Shown: positions 11,884-24,590 of the stretch, piece after piece | How the letters are laid out: each line of letters begins with the position of its first letter | Numbering within the stretch: position 1 is the first letter of the stretch | NCBI RefSeq assembly: GCF_040712315.1 | Contig: NC_134017.1 | Coordinates: 8,028,001 to 8,092,000, forward strand | DNA: 64,000 nt | Origin: Castanea sativa | Taxonomy: Eukaryota > Streptophyta > Magnoliopsida > Fagales > Fagaceae | Reading direction: 5' to 3' | Program-made: the position numbers and the translations under genes | The notes under the pieces: model-generated | The model's database searches: none | The model's input: the letters and a program-made list of their open reading frames with translations, nothing else | What the model was told of the DNA's origin: nothing

Positions 11884-13611
11884 TTTATGTTGTGTTTTTC
11901 TCGTCAAATGACACTTTTGACATTTTTTTAGTTATCTCGTAACTCACTACTTGGAATTATACAGCTTACATCTATGTTTATTTGGCTCTCAATAATTTCT
12001 TTGCTCTTATTCTCTTCTTCCATTTGCTTCCTTTGTATAATTTTGCATCTAAATCTGTTCATAATTGAGTTTGAGATAGGATACTTCTTTTTTTGTATAC
12101 ATTTTCTTCAAGTAGTATTCAGCATTGACATCGTCATGAAACCTCTTCCTCCAAGCAATGACCTAAAATGTTTCCTCGCTACTTGAACTTCTTCATTTTC
12201 ACTCGCTCTTTGGTGAGTTTTGATTTCTTTGTGCCTTTTATGGTTAGCCCCCCACCCCCAACCCCCAAGGCGGCTTTTCTCTCTTTTATTTCTCTTCTTC
12301 TAATAATTTGTTTCTTTCACGTAACCTAGAGTTGTGAAATTTTTGCATCACAATGATTTATATCTTGGTTTCGATCATTTCAAACAATAGCTATCTTGGT
12401 CTCACAATTGCACCCAAGTTCTTTGAAAGTCAAAGAAAATGTCATGCAATCGTTCCTTTGTTGCGTTTCACTTCCATTAATGAATTGATGATTGTTACGT
12501 ACTAAGAAATTTTTATGTGTAATGTAGTTTATGTGATTTGTTGCATTGCAAATCCAAAAGGTATAGCAAATGCCTAGAAATCGTTGATAGGACAGGAAAA
12601 GAAAGCTTGTTGTGTTCTTTGAAAGGGAGAAAAAGGAAAAGAAAGAGGTAGGGGATTTTGAAAGGCAGTTGAAGTTTTTTTTTTTTTTTGGTAGATGAAC
12701 AAAAGGCACTTGAAGACATTATTAATGATTTTAGATGTAACCATTTTTAAAAATGAATAATAATAAATGAAGATTGAAAATGTAATCTAAAAAAATTTAG
12801 TGGGAACCCCATCTTCAAAATTCATAACTTTGCGAATGGATTTGCATCATGAGGTATGTCATGAGGTATATGAGGGTTTCGATAAGTTCACTAGTGACTT
12901 CTAAATTCTCTAAGAACTAATGAGATTTCTCAATACATTACCAAGTGTTGTGAATTCTCTACAACTGTTTGCGTTCCTTGGCTGAAACCAAAATGATCAT
13001 GTTATGCAGCATAACAATAATTTACTACTACACGCTTGAAAAGACTAGATGGTTTTGCCCTAGATCCTTTTAAATTGGAAAAAATTATGCAATTTTCATC
13101 ATTCCATTAAGAAACAAGAGAAGCTATTCTAAACTTCATTTATCTTCTTATTATTACCATTCTAACCCATTTGAGCAAAGTTTTTCTATTGGAAATTTAT
13201 ATAACGTGACTCAAAGGACGCATATCTTGTTGATGCACAACAAAAATTGTATACAATAGTTACTCGGCTAGAGCCATTAAGTGGTCAAGTCTTTTTTGTT
13301 TTTGAGAAACCAGACAAGAAGACTAGGCTTTTATTGAATTTTATCTTGTATAGAAAAAAAAAAAAAAGACACTTATTAGCATGACCTTTTATTTATTATT
13401 CATGTACCTTTTATTTATTTATTTTATGTCATAATCAAGTTCATGTTTTTCATGGATTTACACGGCAACATGAGCAAAGTGAATTTTACTCCGTTTCGGT
13501 GATATTGTTTTCCTAGTAGGCTAATGCCGTACATATCCATTTTTTATAACTTCAATTGCCTTGTATTTAGGCAACTCAATTGATAGTGCAATGTGGTATT
13601 TGAAAAAGAAC

Positions 13612-14735
13612 TTAATGAACATCAAATAACAAGGAGGCAATATCCTTAGGTGGATCGTTGAGCCACACCTGGGTACCCCGACCGCCTTTAGCTTTTTTTG
13701 CTAAAGCATCAAGAACACGCTTACAAGAACAACGAGCATGATTGAAAACAGAGGACTGAAAAACCATAGCTTGACAGCCGAATGTCTTCAATGACGACTC
13801 CATAGGTTGATAATCCAGCACTACCTTGATTTAAAGCATTGATAACCGTGGCTGAATCCCCTTCAAAAATTACTCTCTTAAGACCAATCTCAAGAAGAAT
13901 TCGACAGCTTATTGACACGCTAAGATTTCCATATCAGCAACGGTATAAGACAGCAGCACGTAGATAGACAACGCGCCAACAAATTCACCTTTCCGCTCGA
14001 CAACGACTCCAGCTCCAGCCGAATTTGTAGCTCAATATTGCTGCATCAAAGTTGACTTTGTGCCGGTTTAGCTCCGCAGGGCGCCATTGTTGCAGGATGG
14101 GGGAGCGATCCACCACTGTGTCCAGCTTCTTGAGTAGCCAAGAAATCTTGCAGCAAGTTACCCGCCAATGAGATGATATGAGCCGAAGGTGCACTAGTCG
14201 GCCAAAATGGATAGCGTTTCTCCAATTCCACAAGAACCAAGCCGATATAGCAAACACCTCCTTCGTAATCTTCCCGAACCCGCAAAACCGAGAGAGTAAG
14301 TCACAAAAATTCAGGGGTTGGGGGGCACTCGATTGGTGGAAGCATTGGACCGAGCTCCAAGTACTCTCAACATCCTTGAAAGACCAGATGGCATGCAACG
14401 GATCTTCCGGCGCAGTTGGCAAAGTTCACACTTATCGAGGACGTAAGAGGTTGCTCATAGTTAGCGCAGTGTCATTTCAAGCTCGCCAAATGAAATGTTT
14501 AATCTTGTTAGGAACCCGTAGCCTCCAAACTCCCTTCCAAAGATGTTTTTGAGTATCCACATTCGAGCTTCCTGCTTTGACCGACAAGATCACCGGAAAC
14601 AAGGAGCTTATAGGCGCCGCTTGTGGTGAACAAACCCAATGGGGAGTAAGCCCAAGCAATTTTATCCGGAGGGCGTGACGACTCGTTGAATACCCAGATA
14701 GCGTAAGCTTCATGAGGCAAGAAAAGTTGGTCTCA
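13612..14735 (-). pseudogene. LINE ORF2 3' fragment (zf-RVT and RNase H), copy A
   Basis: Minus-strand pieces in shifting frames show the end of an L1-type LINE ORF2. First comes a segment with PNKIKHFIWRA typical of the zinc-binding RT-associated domain, with a Cys-Cys-His pattern further on. Then follows an RNase H-like domain with RVIFEGDSATVINALNQG, and finally DPPKDIASLLFDVH before a stop at 13612. Frameshifts are more numerous than in copy B, and many fall on CAG/CTG-to-CG changes, so part of the damage may be in the assembly. The 5' two thirds of ORF2 are missing. Confidence 0.7.
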
Positions 14736-15589
14736 AGCAATTTTATATGGTCAAGTCAATTGCTCTTATTTGCTTTAACAGAATTTACTCAAAGAAACAA
14801 ATCTCTTATGTAATGTCTTAAAATATAAATGAATGCACACCGACATATGCCCAAGGCTTAAATAAGTCCAAAAAAGGTATAAAGATAACATTTTTTCTGG
14901 TTTGGTTTTTAGATACAATAATGTCGAATGGTTGGCTATTAGTAGAGTCCAAAAATGTCTATAAGATTAGAAAGCAAGAGTAGCCAGGGCCCCAAGATCT
15001 CGCAATGACTCTCTTATGCACAACATACATAACCACTAGTGTTCACCAACTTCCAAGCACTTGTGGTCTTCAATCAGCACAAAAATTTGCCAAGGGACTT
15101 TCTTTCTCAAAAAGAGGTCCTCCACTCTAGATATTGTTCAAATAAGTCTCGCAAAAATCAAGCCGTATAGCCTCGCTAATGTTTTTTGCACAAAGTGCAT
15201 CTAGTTACATGCCATTTAGTTGCATATGGAAGAACTGCAACAGCTTGCCATCACATGATTTGGCTTCATAGCCAAAACCACCCCATCCACACCATCTCCG
15301 CTGGTGTCCCTCAATTGTCAACATCCACAACCCTTCGCAGCTCAATACACTTGCCTTGGTACTTTCCCCGCAAGCCACTTCGATCCGCCCGATGTGCAAT
15401 AGAGGCTTATGCATACCTGCAAAACAAAGCATTATCACTTCTTAAGCACACTCTTTTGCACCCTTAAACATCAATCTATACAAATTTGGATTGTCCATCC
15501 ATTGAGCCAACCACTCGCTTCAAAGAGCAAGGAGAAATTAACTCAGTTCCAAGGCTCAAATATAACCCAAACAAGATAGCATGAGCACT

Positions 15590-15670
15590 TAAGGGATAAA
15601 AGATCCATGTTTTCCTCTCGCCTCATTGCATAAGACACACCGTCACTCACTATGTTTCGTTTCACTATTT
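15590..15670 (-). pseudogene. Second LINE zinc-binding remnant, copy A
   Basis: Counterpart of 45631-45860, with extra CTG-to-CG changes. Upstream sequence (14900-15590) is probably also retroelement-derived, but I could not assign it. Confidence 0.3.
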
Positions 15671-16437
15671 TGATTTGATGAGTAAGTCTTCATGCGTTCC
15701 ACACAAAAATTATTAACTTCAAAGGAAGCTTCAATCCCCACAAACATGTCTCCTATAATCTAAGTTCTCCTACTTTCAATGGCAGGTAATGTTAACGTTA
15801 TATCATCGAGGCCATATCGCCTTATCTATAGCTCCTTGCCTTGAGATAGGGGTGACTAAAATTTGACCACACACCTCAGGAGAGTATCACTCCCTAACCT
15901 GGTACCGTTTCCAAGTCGAAGTGTCAAGATGACTTTAAATTCCTATTAACAGATGCCGATTGCTTTGAATGACAAAAAATATAAGATTTTCAAGAAATGA
16001 ATGACAATGATTATGAAAGCTTAACATCTTTCCACTATGATTATGATACATCCTTCTAAATAATAAACCCAATGGGAATAAGATGAGAAAACTTTAATTC
16101 TAGATGTAATACAAAGCAATGATAGCAAGTAAAACAAGAAGGCTTACCAATCTAAGCACTAAGCAAGCTACCTTCTACAACTTTCAACCTTGTCAACACG
16201 CTTGTTTGCCTTCTCGAGTTTGATTAAAGTAAAGATGAATATGTCTCGTATGACAAGCTTAGTAATATATAATCAAGTTTGTTGTATGGTCGTGTTCTCT
16301 ACCGTCTATTGCCGTCCTTTTAATTTAAATTCTAGTTAGGTCTCTTTGCCGGTGTGGGGTGTAAAGGAACCCAAGTGGGCATTTGGGCCTTTTGGGCCGT
16401 AGCAAGGAGGGCCGATCTCGCTTTTGATCTAAGAATT

Positions 16438-17115
16438 TGTTAGTACTACGAATCGGCCCATACGCCGAGGGTCCGAGGATACAGCCGAGGGTGAGTTTCT
16501 CCTCGGACATATCCAAGAGAACTTGGAGATTCACTACGAAGGGCAAGGCAGAATTCTGGAAGGATTGTTGGTTAAAAGGGGGAAACCTTGAGCCTTCGAG
16601 GTACACCGGTGTTAGAAAAATACCAAAAGCAAAGGCTGCCACCTCCACATTAAAGACTCTGCACCTACCTCCCTAGCCGCATTAATGGGGAAGTGACTCC
16701 TAAACAGGAGAACTGAAACTTCGGTCACTATTCAAAGGCACTAAGAAAAGAAATATCTAGGGGGAGGAGGTTTGAGCAACACGTGGATAAAGTATCGTGA
16801 AAAGAAGTATTTAAGTTGGATGAACGCCAAAGAAATTGGGGGGGGGGGCCAAGAAACAAAAAAAGAAATTAAGAATTGTAATCTTTGAGAAAGAAAGAGA
16901 AATAATACAGAGAGGGTCCTCGGCTTACGTCCGAGGAGGTCTATTTGCAATTATCATTTATTATTTACAAGTGTTTGTAACTTTTAGCCTGTTATCAAGT
17001 TCTCAGTACTTCTAACCTAGGTTTCAAGCCCACACTCTACAAATTTCATTGTTTAAGGCTCATTGGGCCTAAGCCCGTAGTTGTCTTTGGGTCCAAGTGC
17101 AATTGTGCACTTACA
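16438..17115. repeat. Solo-LTR-like segment, copy A
   Basis: 678 bp starting TGTTAGTA and ending CACTTACA (TG...CA with imperfect inverted ends). It is more GC-rich than its surroundings, with repeated CCGAGG/CCTCGGAC motifs typical of plant gypsy LTRs. The flanking 5-bp sequences (GAATT and ACTGG) do not match, so a simple solo LTR with target duplication is not demonstrated. The short reading frames across it are not convincing. Confidence 0.4.
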
Positions 17116-18215
17116 ACTGGGTATAATCTAATTAAGGTACAATTTGGAGATAGGACTTTTGGTTTGTTTCAACTCTGCCTGGTATGGTAATGATCTGAAA
17201 TGGGTATGGATAGCCTTAAGCCAATAATTTGATTCAGAGTGAAAGTTTTAGAAAGGTGGAAAAACTTTCAAGTACATTAAAAGGCAAAAGCACAAAAATC
17301 TTATGGTAAAAACTTACATAATTAAGACTTTTAAACTGCGAATTTTACATAATTCATGTTTTAGCAACCGTGTTCTTTTAAACTCGATCAAGGTCTCATC
17401 AATGCTTCTACACAAGCAATACATAGGTGATAGGACAATGATGTGAATGATGATTCCCTTACAATCCAGAACAAAAGCTGCACATAGCTGAGGCCATTTA
17501 GTACTACTTACTATTCCATATTCTATTATCATAAATCACTTATTCATCAAGGCATGCCTAACAATTGAGCAATATATAGTCATTCAAAACATGTAGTGGT
17601 GACAGATAAATCAAAATTAAATGCTTTTAGCATAAAAGATTGTCTCTGGTGAGAGCTTTTTAATTAGTTGTTTATCACACACCTGTTTATATATAGGTAC
17701 AAAAGCTTAGCTTCCTAATTATGATAGCTTAAGCAAATTACCAAAACCGCTACTATGTAGATATAGATCCTTTTCAGTTGACCCACGAATCAACTGAGTT
17801 GAACCACAAATCACATTAGTATCCTACTTTAATAAGAATAAAATAAAATTCAGAGCATATATATATATATATCAACTAATCGTTGTGATTGTGATCTATA
17901 CATGAGTTCACATATATAATTTGTAAAGATGGAAAATTCAATAAAACTTTAATCAAGAAGAAAGATAGTAACTTATGGGCAAACAAGAGAAAAAAATTGA
18001 TTTAGATTAAAGACAAGGAGTTCAACAATCTTCAATGATGCCCCTTTTTGGAATAAGTGTAAATAACGAAGCTAAGCAATATATGATTTAGAATTTAAAA
18101 TCAAATCAAACAAAAGTACAAATATATACCAAAAGATAAAACAAATAGCAATTAATTTGGATTCATTGACTTACAGAGTATTTGAACCCAATTTCCAATT
18201 CCATCTAGATTCCTG

Positions 18216-18984
18216 CTAATCATTGATCTCCTCACCACATTCGAAGTATTCCTCACAATCGAATCACCGAGGAGCCTTTCAATCCTTTTTGGTTGTGGCG
18301 CATCATTAGAGCTTCCTTCTCCTCTAGGTCCCGCACCTTCGTAATCGACACTAATTCGCTTTTCTTTTTTACCTTCCACTACCACTCGCCGAATTGTCGA
18401 AATTATGACGAAGGACATCCAAGTCCTCATAAGGAATGATGCTGGTGTTGCTACTTTGAGCCATAGTTCGGTTGAGTTCTTCCATGTCTTTCTTGTATAC
18501 CATTCGGAACCCGCATTTCTTCACATCCGTGCCTGAACCATTAGTTTTAATTTTAATGCCAATTTGAGTCAATTCATTTGCTTCACATTCGTTCAGTAAT
18601 TTTATGTCCTTCTCGTTGAAGTACTGAGGAAGCAAATAAAATAGCCAAATATGATCTGATAATAAACCATCTGATGGTACTAATCCAAGCATGAAACCAT
18701 CGCTTACTTCAGAAGACATTACTTTTCCATTTGCTATGAACTGACAAGATCGTACAAATTTGAAACGAGAAGAAAGTACAACGCAAACATCAATCCCCAT
18801 CCAGTCATGACACAAATGAGAAGAAGGTTCTTTTATATTCACTTCAGCCCCAATACTTTGATGGATAAACCACTTCGGAATTACAGTTCCAGAAATAATC
18901 ATGTCATATCTCCAATTGTACTCTTGAAAGTCATATCTACGGGGACGAAAGAGTCCCTAAAACATAAAAAGCAAGTTGTTTATA

Positions 18985-19039
<55 letters not shown>

Positions 19040-22000
19040 ATGGTGCTTTCTTATCACAGCCAAAAAGATGTCAATGAAATCTTGATTTTCAGCCAATTTA
19101 CTGCAATTTGAAAGATAAAGCTCTCCCTTACAAAAAGAATTAGGTTTTCGGAGATCTGGTACCATTTCCAGTGAGGTACAACCATCTCCCCAAATTCGTA
19201 CGATATCTACTGGAAGATTTAGCAATGATCGAAGACTCGTGCAATTCTTCAAATGCATTTGTTCCAACTTACATAGTCGATCGATGCTATCAGAAGGCAA
19301 ACAAAACTATTCCCACTTAGATCTATTTCTTCTAAAGAGAATAAGCAACCAATATCATTAGGGATTTCCCCGAGATTGCAGCCTCGTAGATTCAATTTAG
19401 TCAAAGAACACAAACCCGATAGAGAGGACAACCTCGCGGGATTTGCAATTTTTGGCCTTGAAGAAAAAGGGAGGAGATCATACCAAGATGTAGAGTTAAA
19501 TGATGATAACCCTTTACATCCACTGAAAGATAGCACTTTAAGATTTTTTAAGAGAGCAATGGAAGAAGGCACCTCTCGTTATGGCAGCTCCACTCACATC
19601 CAGCCTCCTCTACACTTTCGCTCCCACATTCTCGTGCAATCTATCAAGTCTTGAGCATCCCGAAATATTCAGGTCTTTAAGCAACTTCAAATTAAAAATG
19701 ACGCTTGGTAGACACGTAAGACTTTTGCAATCTCTTACGTCCAATAAAACAAGGCTAGTCAAATGCCCAATTGATGTTGGTAGTTTAGTAATAGCAGTTC
19801 CATCCAAATAAAGCTTCAATACACGTTGCATGTTTTCTCCAAATTCTGGAATCTTTTTTAGTTTTGAGCAACCATAAAGAATAAGATCCTCAAGAAACTC
19901 CATTTCGAACTTGCTTGGAAGAGTTTTGACATTGACATTTACACAACCTTTTAGATTGAGACGAGTAAGTCTATTATGAACCCAAGTTGAAGGGTGGATC
20001 TCACGTAAATTTAAACAATCTTCAAGAACCATTTCTTTAAGATTTGGGACTCGATCAAATCAGGGGTCTCTTTAAGGTTTGTAGACCCATTCATTTGGAT
20101 GATTTTCAACTTCTCAAAAGACTATTAAAAGCAACAAAAAAAAAGAACAATTAGCTTCAACAAATACCTACAATTTAATGGAACTTAAATATAAACAAGT
20201 ACAAGGATGCTTAAATTACCTTTGCTCCTTTCCAAAGTTGTTCAATGCGGCTACCACACATGTAAAGTTCAACAAGCTCACTTGATTGGAAATTCAATGG
20301 CAAAGATTTTGAAGGGTACCCACTCCACTCAAGAAATCTTAAGCTAATAGGAAGATGTTTGGGTTCGTGGAGAAGTTGAACATTACTAATTCTGAGCAAT
20401 TTAAGATGATGCATCTTTGAAAATGAATCAGGATTCCAATATGCCTCTTTTGATTCAGGCAACTTTAGGACTATGCCTTGAATTGCTTCTGTTCCCTAAT
20501 AATAATGAACAAAAGGGATTAGAGAATTGCAAAATGTATGACTACCAAAGCTACTATAATTTGAACATAAATAATATAATAGGGTATGTGCTCAAGTTTT
20601 TATATAACCTCTTACCGTATTATTTGTTAGTACATTGTTAATGTCTTCAAATAACCACAAAATGCTACGTTTTCCAGGCTCTTCAGGGCATTCTTCATGA
20701 ATTATTTTCCTGGCCATGTCTTGTAGTAAATCATGCATCCACACTTTAAAGTCTTCTATTTTTATAATAGATTTATCAACTAGAACATCTAATCCAACAT
20801 CATGGTAAAGGCCAAAATAATTTAGTTTCTCTACTACACTATTTTTTTTCTCATGGTTAAAGAAAAATGCAATATATAGGAATATTTTTTTCTCCGTTTC
20901 GTGTAGTCCATCATAACTTATTTTAAGTGCTTGGAGAATTGCACCTTCAGGATATTCTTTTATCCTAATTAATGTACTTTTCCATTGATTGATGCTTCTA
21001 CTGAACAAAAAGGAACCCAAAATCTCAATAGCTAAAGGAAGGCCTTTGGTATATTGTACGACATCTTTGGATAGCTCTAGATAATCTTTGGGAGGATGGC
21101 CATTTTTAAAAGCTTTTAAACTCAAAAGATGAAGAGCTTCATCATCACTCAATCCTTCAGCTTCGAATATTTCATCCACTTCAAGTATACGTAGTAAATG
21201 TTTGTCCCTTGTTGTTATGATAACTCTACTACCAGAACCAAACCAATTATGCTTCCCAACTAACTTTTTCAACTGGTCTAATTGATTTATATCATCAAGA
21301 ACGATAAGAATTCTTTTATGACGTAATCTATTCTTGATCACGAAAACTCCCTCGTCAACATCTTGTATACTCATACTTTCATTTAATATTTTTCTAATAA
21401 GTTGTTGTTGCAATGGAATTAAACCATCTTTTTCACAAACCTCCCTAACATTAGGGAGAAAGCAACAACCTTCAAACTTGTTTGAAACCATACGAAAAAC
21501 AACTCTAGCAAGAGTTGTTTTACCTATTCCCCCCATCCCCCAAACCCCTATAATGCGAACATCATCAGACCCTATAGCCAAACATGACTCCAATTCCTTC
21601 ACTCGAGATTCTATTCCTACTAGGTCTTCGCATCTTCTAAGAATTCATAACTCAATTTTTGCCATAACTCCCCCACAATATTTTGGATAAGTTGTGCCTC
21701 GTACCTGCAATGAAGAGAGAATGATATTTAGTGAGTACCACCCATAAATAGGACCAAAAAGAAAGTAGGCATCCAATGTTCTATTTTGTTGACTAAAACA
21801 AGAAAAAGTAGATAACTGGTGCAAGGAAAACTTGAAAGAAACACAAAAATGTAAATTAATTATATCAGGTCAAAATAGAAAAGAAGCGTGAATATCTATG
21901 TCGCTTTACTTAAAGTTCAAAACAAGGCTTAAGATAAGAAGAGCATTTATTTGAAGTCTGAACATTTAAAAGCAAGTAATATGCCAAATTGGATTACCTA

Positions 22001-22509
22001 TCCTATAGATGCCACCCTTTGATATTTGCCATCTCTATTAAAGCAGCTCTCCATGTTTGCACTTTCTCTATATCATCCTTGAAACATTCTTCATGTTTAG
22101 AAAAGGCTTGGGCAAAGGTGCTTGTTTGTTTTCTTACTGTAGATGGATCCACATCATAAAAAATTGGCAAAACTATTGTGGTCATCTCTTTCCTGCATTC
22201 AATGATCTTTGCAAGTTCTTTCAAGCACCATATTGAAGATGCATAGTTCCTTGAGAGAATGACAATTGCAAATCTTGATTCTTCTATTGCTTTCAAGAGC
22301 TCCGGTGAAATAGATTTTCCTCTCTCAAGATTTTCCTCATCTCTAAAGGTGAATATGCCTTTTTGTTTCAAAGCAACATATAGATGGTCCGTGAAACTAG
22401 TGCGAGTATCCTCACCTCTAAAACTAAGAAAGACATCATATTTGCACTGTTGTGTTGAAGATGAAAATGATGACAAAGAGGAGGCCTTCTTAGTGCTAAT
22501 GGCAGACAT
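18216..22509 (-). pseudogene. TIR-NB-ARC-LRR receptor gene TNL-A, disrupted
   Basis: Same five-exon layout as TNL-B: exons at 21998-22509 (TIR), 20616-21704 (NB-ARC), 20220-20495, 19037-20121 (LRR) and 18216-18956 (C-terminal domain). The TIR exon opens with ATG at 22509 and encodes KYDVFLSFRGEDTR and WCLKEL (Glu98, the usual NADase Glu position). It stops at a TAG (22003-22005) where TNL-B has CAG, five bases before the splice donor. NB-ARC keeps GMGGIGKTT, LIVLDDI, GLPLA and MHDLLQD. Further frameshifts versus TNL-B lie near 21630, 20049, 19580-19625 and 19290, and in exon 5. Most of these fall on CAG/CTG-to-CG anomalies and may be sequence errors. The TIR stop does not fit that pattern and may be real. 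Confidence 0.85.
18989..19034. repeat. (AG)23 microsatellite in intron 4 of TNL-A
   Basis: Twenty-three AG units on the plus strand, read as CT on the coding strand. It starts two bases from the intron 4 splice donor and fills more than half of this 80-bp intron (18957-19036). Confidence 0.9.
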
Positions 22510-23907
22510 TGGAAATATGTTGGCAAGTATTGAACTACAATAAAGAAAAATAAATAAATAAATAAATAAAAGAGGTAGTTTTCAATTAAAATTGACAGAA
22601 AAAGTAAAAGAAATAAATTAGAGAAAAAAGGAAATATTTGATATGGATGTTTTATTTTAAGGAGGGAGTGAAAGGATAGAAAAAAGAGATGGACGTGTAT
22701 AAATTGAAACCTTATGGATTTGAGAAATGAATTTGCAGTAGTGATTGTAAAGCTCAAAAATATCTTAGAAACAACACATGATTCAATTCCTATTATATAA
22801 TTTCTTTTTTAATAAAGGAATGACTATTATTTTTTCTTTTGTTTGTGAGTATGTGAAAGAGAGACGAAAGACATTAATAAAATAAACTAAGGTCACAACA
22901 ATCTTTCAACTACACTCAATTTGCTAATTACCTCGCACCATTTAATTTAATTTTTTTAAAATAATAAGACGAAAAAAACAAGCTATTGGCAACGATCCTA
23001 GCCTTACTGGACATTCACACATCCTCTGTTTTCAGTGAAGTCAACATTTTTTGTTTGTTTATTTTTTATACGAAGTAGATAACTCACGTTATTATGATTA
23101 TTATTTATGCAGAAATTTATTTAACTAACGTTAAATTATTACAAAAGCATCCTCTGTGTTTGTAATTTAACAATCACAGTTCGTATAAGACTAGACAAAT
23201 TCAGATACTATAAAACAAAAGGTCAAAACCCAGTACAAAAAAATCTGTATGTTCCTCCTCCCCTTTCCCTCTGCTTTCTCATCATCCAAAAGAGAAATCG
23301 AAACATATAGATAAATATAAAAAGAATGAAAGAAAGAAATAAAACAGAGAATTCACACAAAACATTGCATAAGAGAAGAGATAGGACCTTGAGGATGCGA
23401 GTAGGCTTGAACGATTTGGTGGTAGAAAAAACCTTGTGTGTGCTCAGTTTGAGAGAGAGAAAAAAATAGAGTGACAATAATTGAAGAGAAACACTATTAT
23501 AGTTAAAGTTGGAGAGTTAAGGAAAGTTGTATGAACTAGGAAACTTCGTCATTGGAATTGCTTTTACTCGTGGGACCGAATAATTCATCTTTTTGTTTTA
23601 GTTTATTGGCTTTTTTTTTTAGTTGGAAGATTCCTCTCCATTATGTTCAATAGTCTACAAAGCAAACGAAAAGAGGAGTAAAAAACGAAGAAGAGTACTT
23701 TGCCCAGTGTAATGATGAAATGGGACACACCGTGTTGAGTCATCCACCATTATTAAGCTCACTTTTCTTGACTTCTGTACATCTTATTTTTACTGTTCAA
23801 CTATGTTTTTAAAATGCTGGTGGCACTTGGAAATGCTTAAAGATAATTGAAGGTCTTGCCCCTGTCTGCCTAGGATAAAATATTAAGTTCACATTTAAAA
23901 TGATTTA

Positions 23908-24033
23908 GGACCCATTTGTATTTCTAATGTTGTTTAAATGATATAAAAATACGTGTAGGTGAAAAAGTATTATGAAAATATATGTTGTGTTGATGAAAAT
24001 TGTTGTTTAAATAACACTAATAAACACAGACCC
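23908..24033. mobile_element. 126-bp MITE present only in copy A
   Basis: Inserted at TA (23906-23907, repeated at 24034-24035). Copy B has the empty site with a single TA between GATT and ATAGCC near 54293-54300. The ends GGACCCATTTGTATTTCTAA and, in reverse, GGGTCTGTGTTTATTAGTG are imperfect inverted repeats, followed on both sides by TGTTNTTTAAA-like sequence. It is similar in design to 10618-10768. Confidence 0.65.
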
Positions 24034-24454
24034 TAATAGCCAAATTTATTTTATTTTATTTACTTGATAGCCACATTTTTTGTTTTAGGTTCGGCATGTT
24101 ATAGGCTTGGCATTTCCATGGGATCTTTGAGAAAATATCCAGTTACTGTAGTTCCTAATCATCCACAAAATCATTCCTCAGACTCATAAATTGCCTTATT
24201 CACTCGGCTTATCTAGGCCTAAATGTGCCTAAATGTAACTATCTTGAACACAATTGGGACCCAATTACATTGGCCCAATGACCTTGTAAGTGAACATTTT
24301 ATATATAAAAAGGACACATAAGGCCCTTCTAACATTTAATTAAAGTTAGGCCCATGGAGAACAGGCCTCTATCTCTCTCTCTCTGACTCTCTCACAAGAA
24401 TATACACCATGCATCCAATGCATGTATTGTCCCTTTCACATTGAGTGGGGTTAT

Positions 24455-24590
24455 ACATAGACTTTTTGGTACTATTCATAGGTTTTATTGTACTATTTCA
24501 ACTAACATTCACCTTTATCTACAGTACTTTCAACAAAAAATTTTTAGTTTCAACAAATAAGCGGATTCTAAACAAACCCTTAGTGTTAGG
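24455..24590. mobile_element. MITE remnant, copy A
   Basis: The blocks TACTATTCATAGG, CAGTACTTTCAACAAAAA, TTTCAACAAATAAGCGGAT and a CTAAACAAACCC end resemble the right part of the MITE inserted at 30718-30964 (CACTATTCACAC, TTTCAGCAATAAG). Copy B carries the same remnant at about 54667-54800. The left end is not clear. Confidence 0.35.

Noticed and set aside
16438..17115. Calling a complete solo LTR with target duplication
   Set aside because: The flanking 5-bp sequences do not match and no primer site or purine tract was found, so it is listed only as LTR-like.
17314..17532. 72-codon minus-strand frame identical at 47498-47716
   Set aside because: Identity is expected from the duplication. 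There are no domains; it may lie in the 3' region of the TNL transcript.
18216..21706. Frameshifts in TNL-A taken as proof of a dead gene
   Set aside because: Most coincide with CAG/CTG-to-CG anomalies that look like sequence errors; only the TIR stop at 22003 is kept as likely real.
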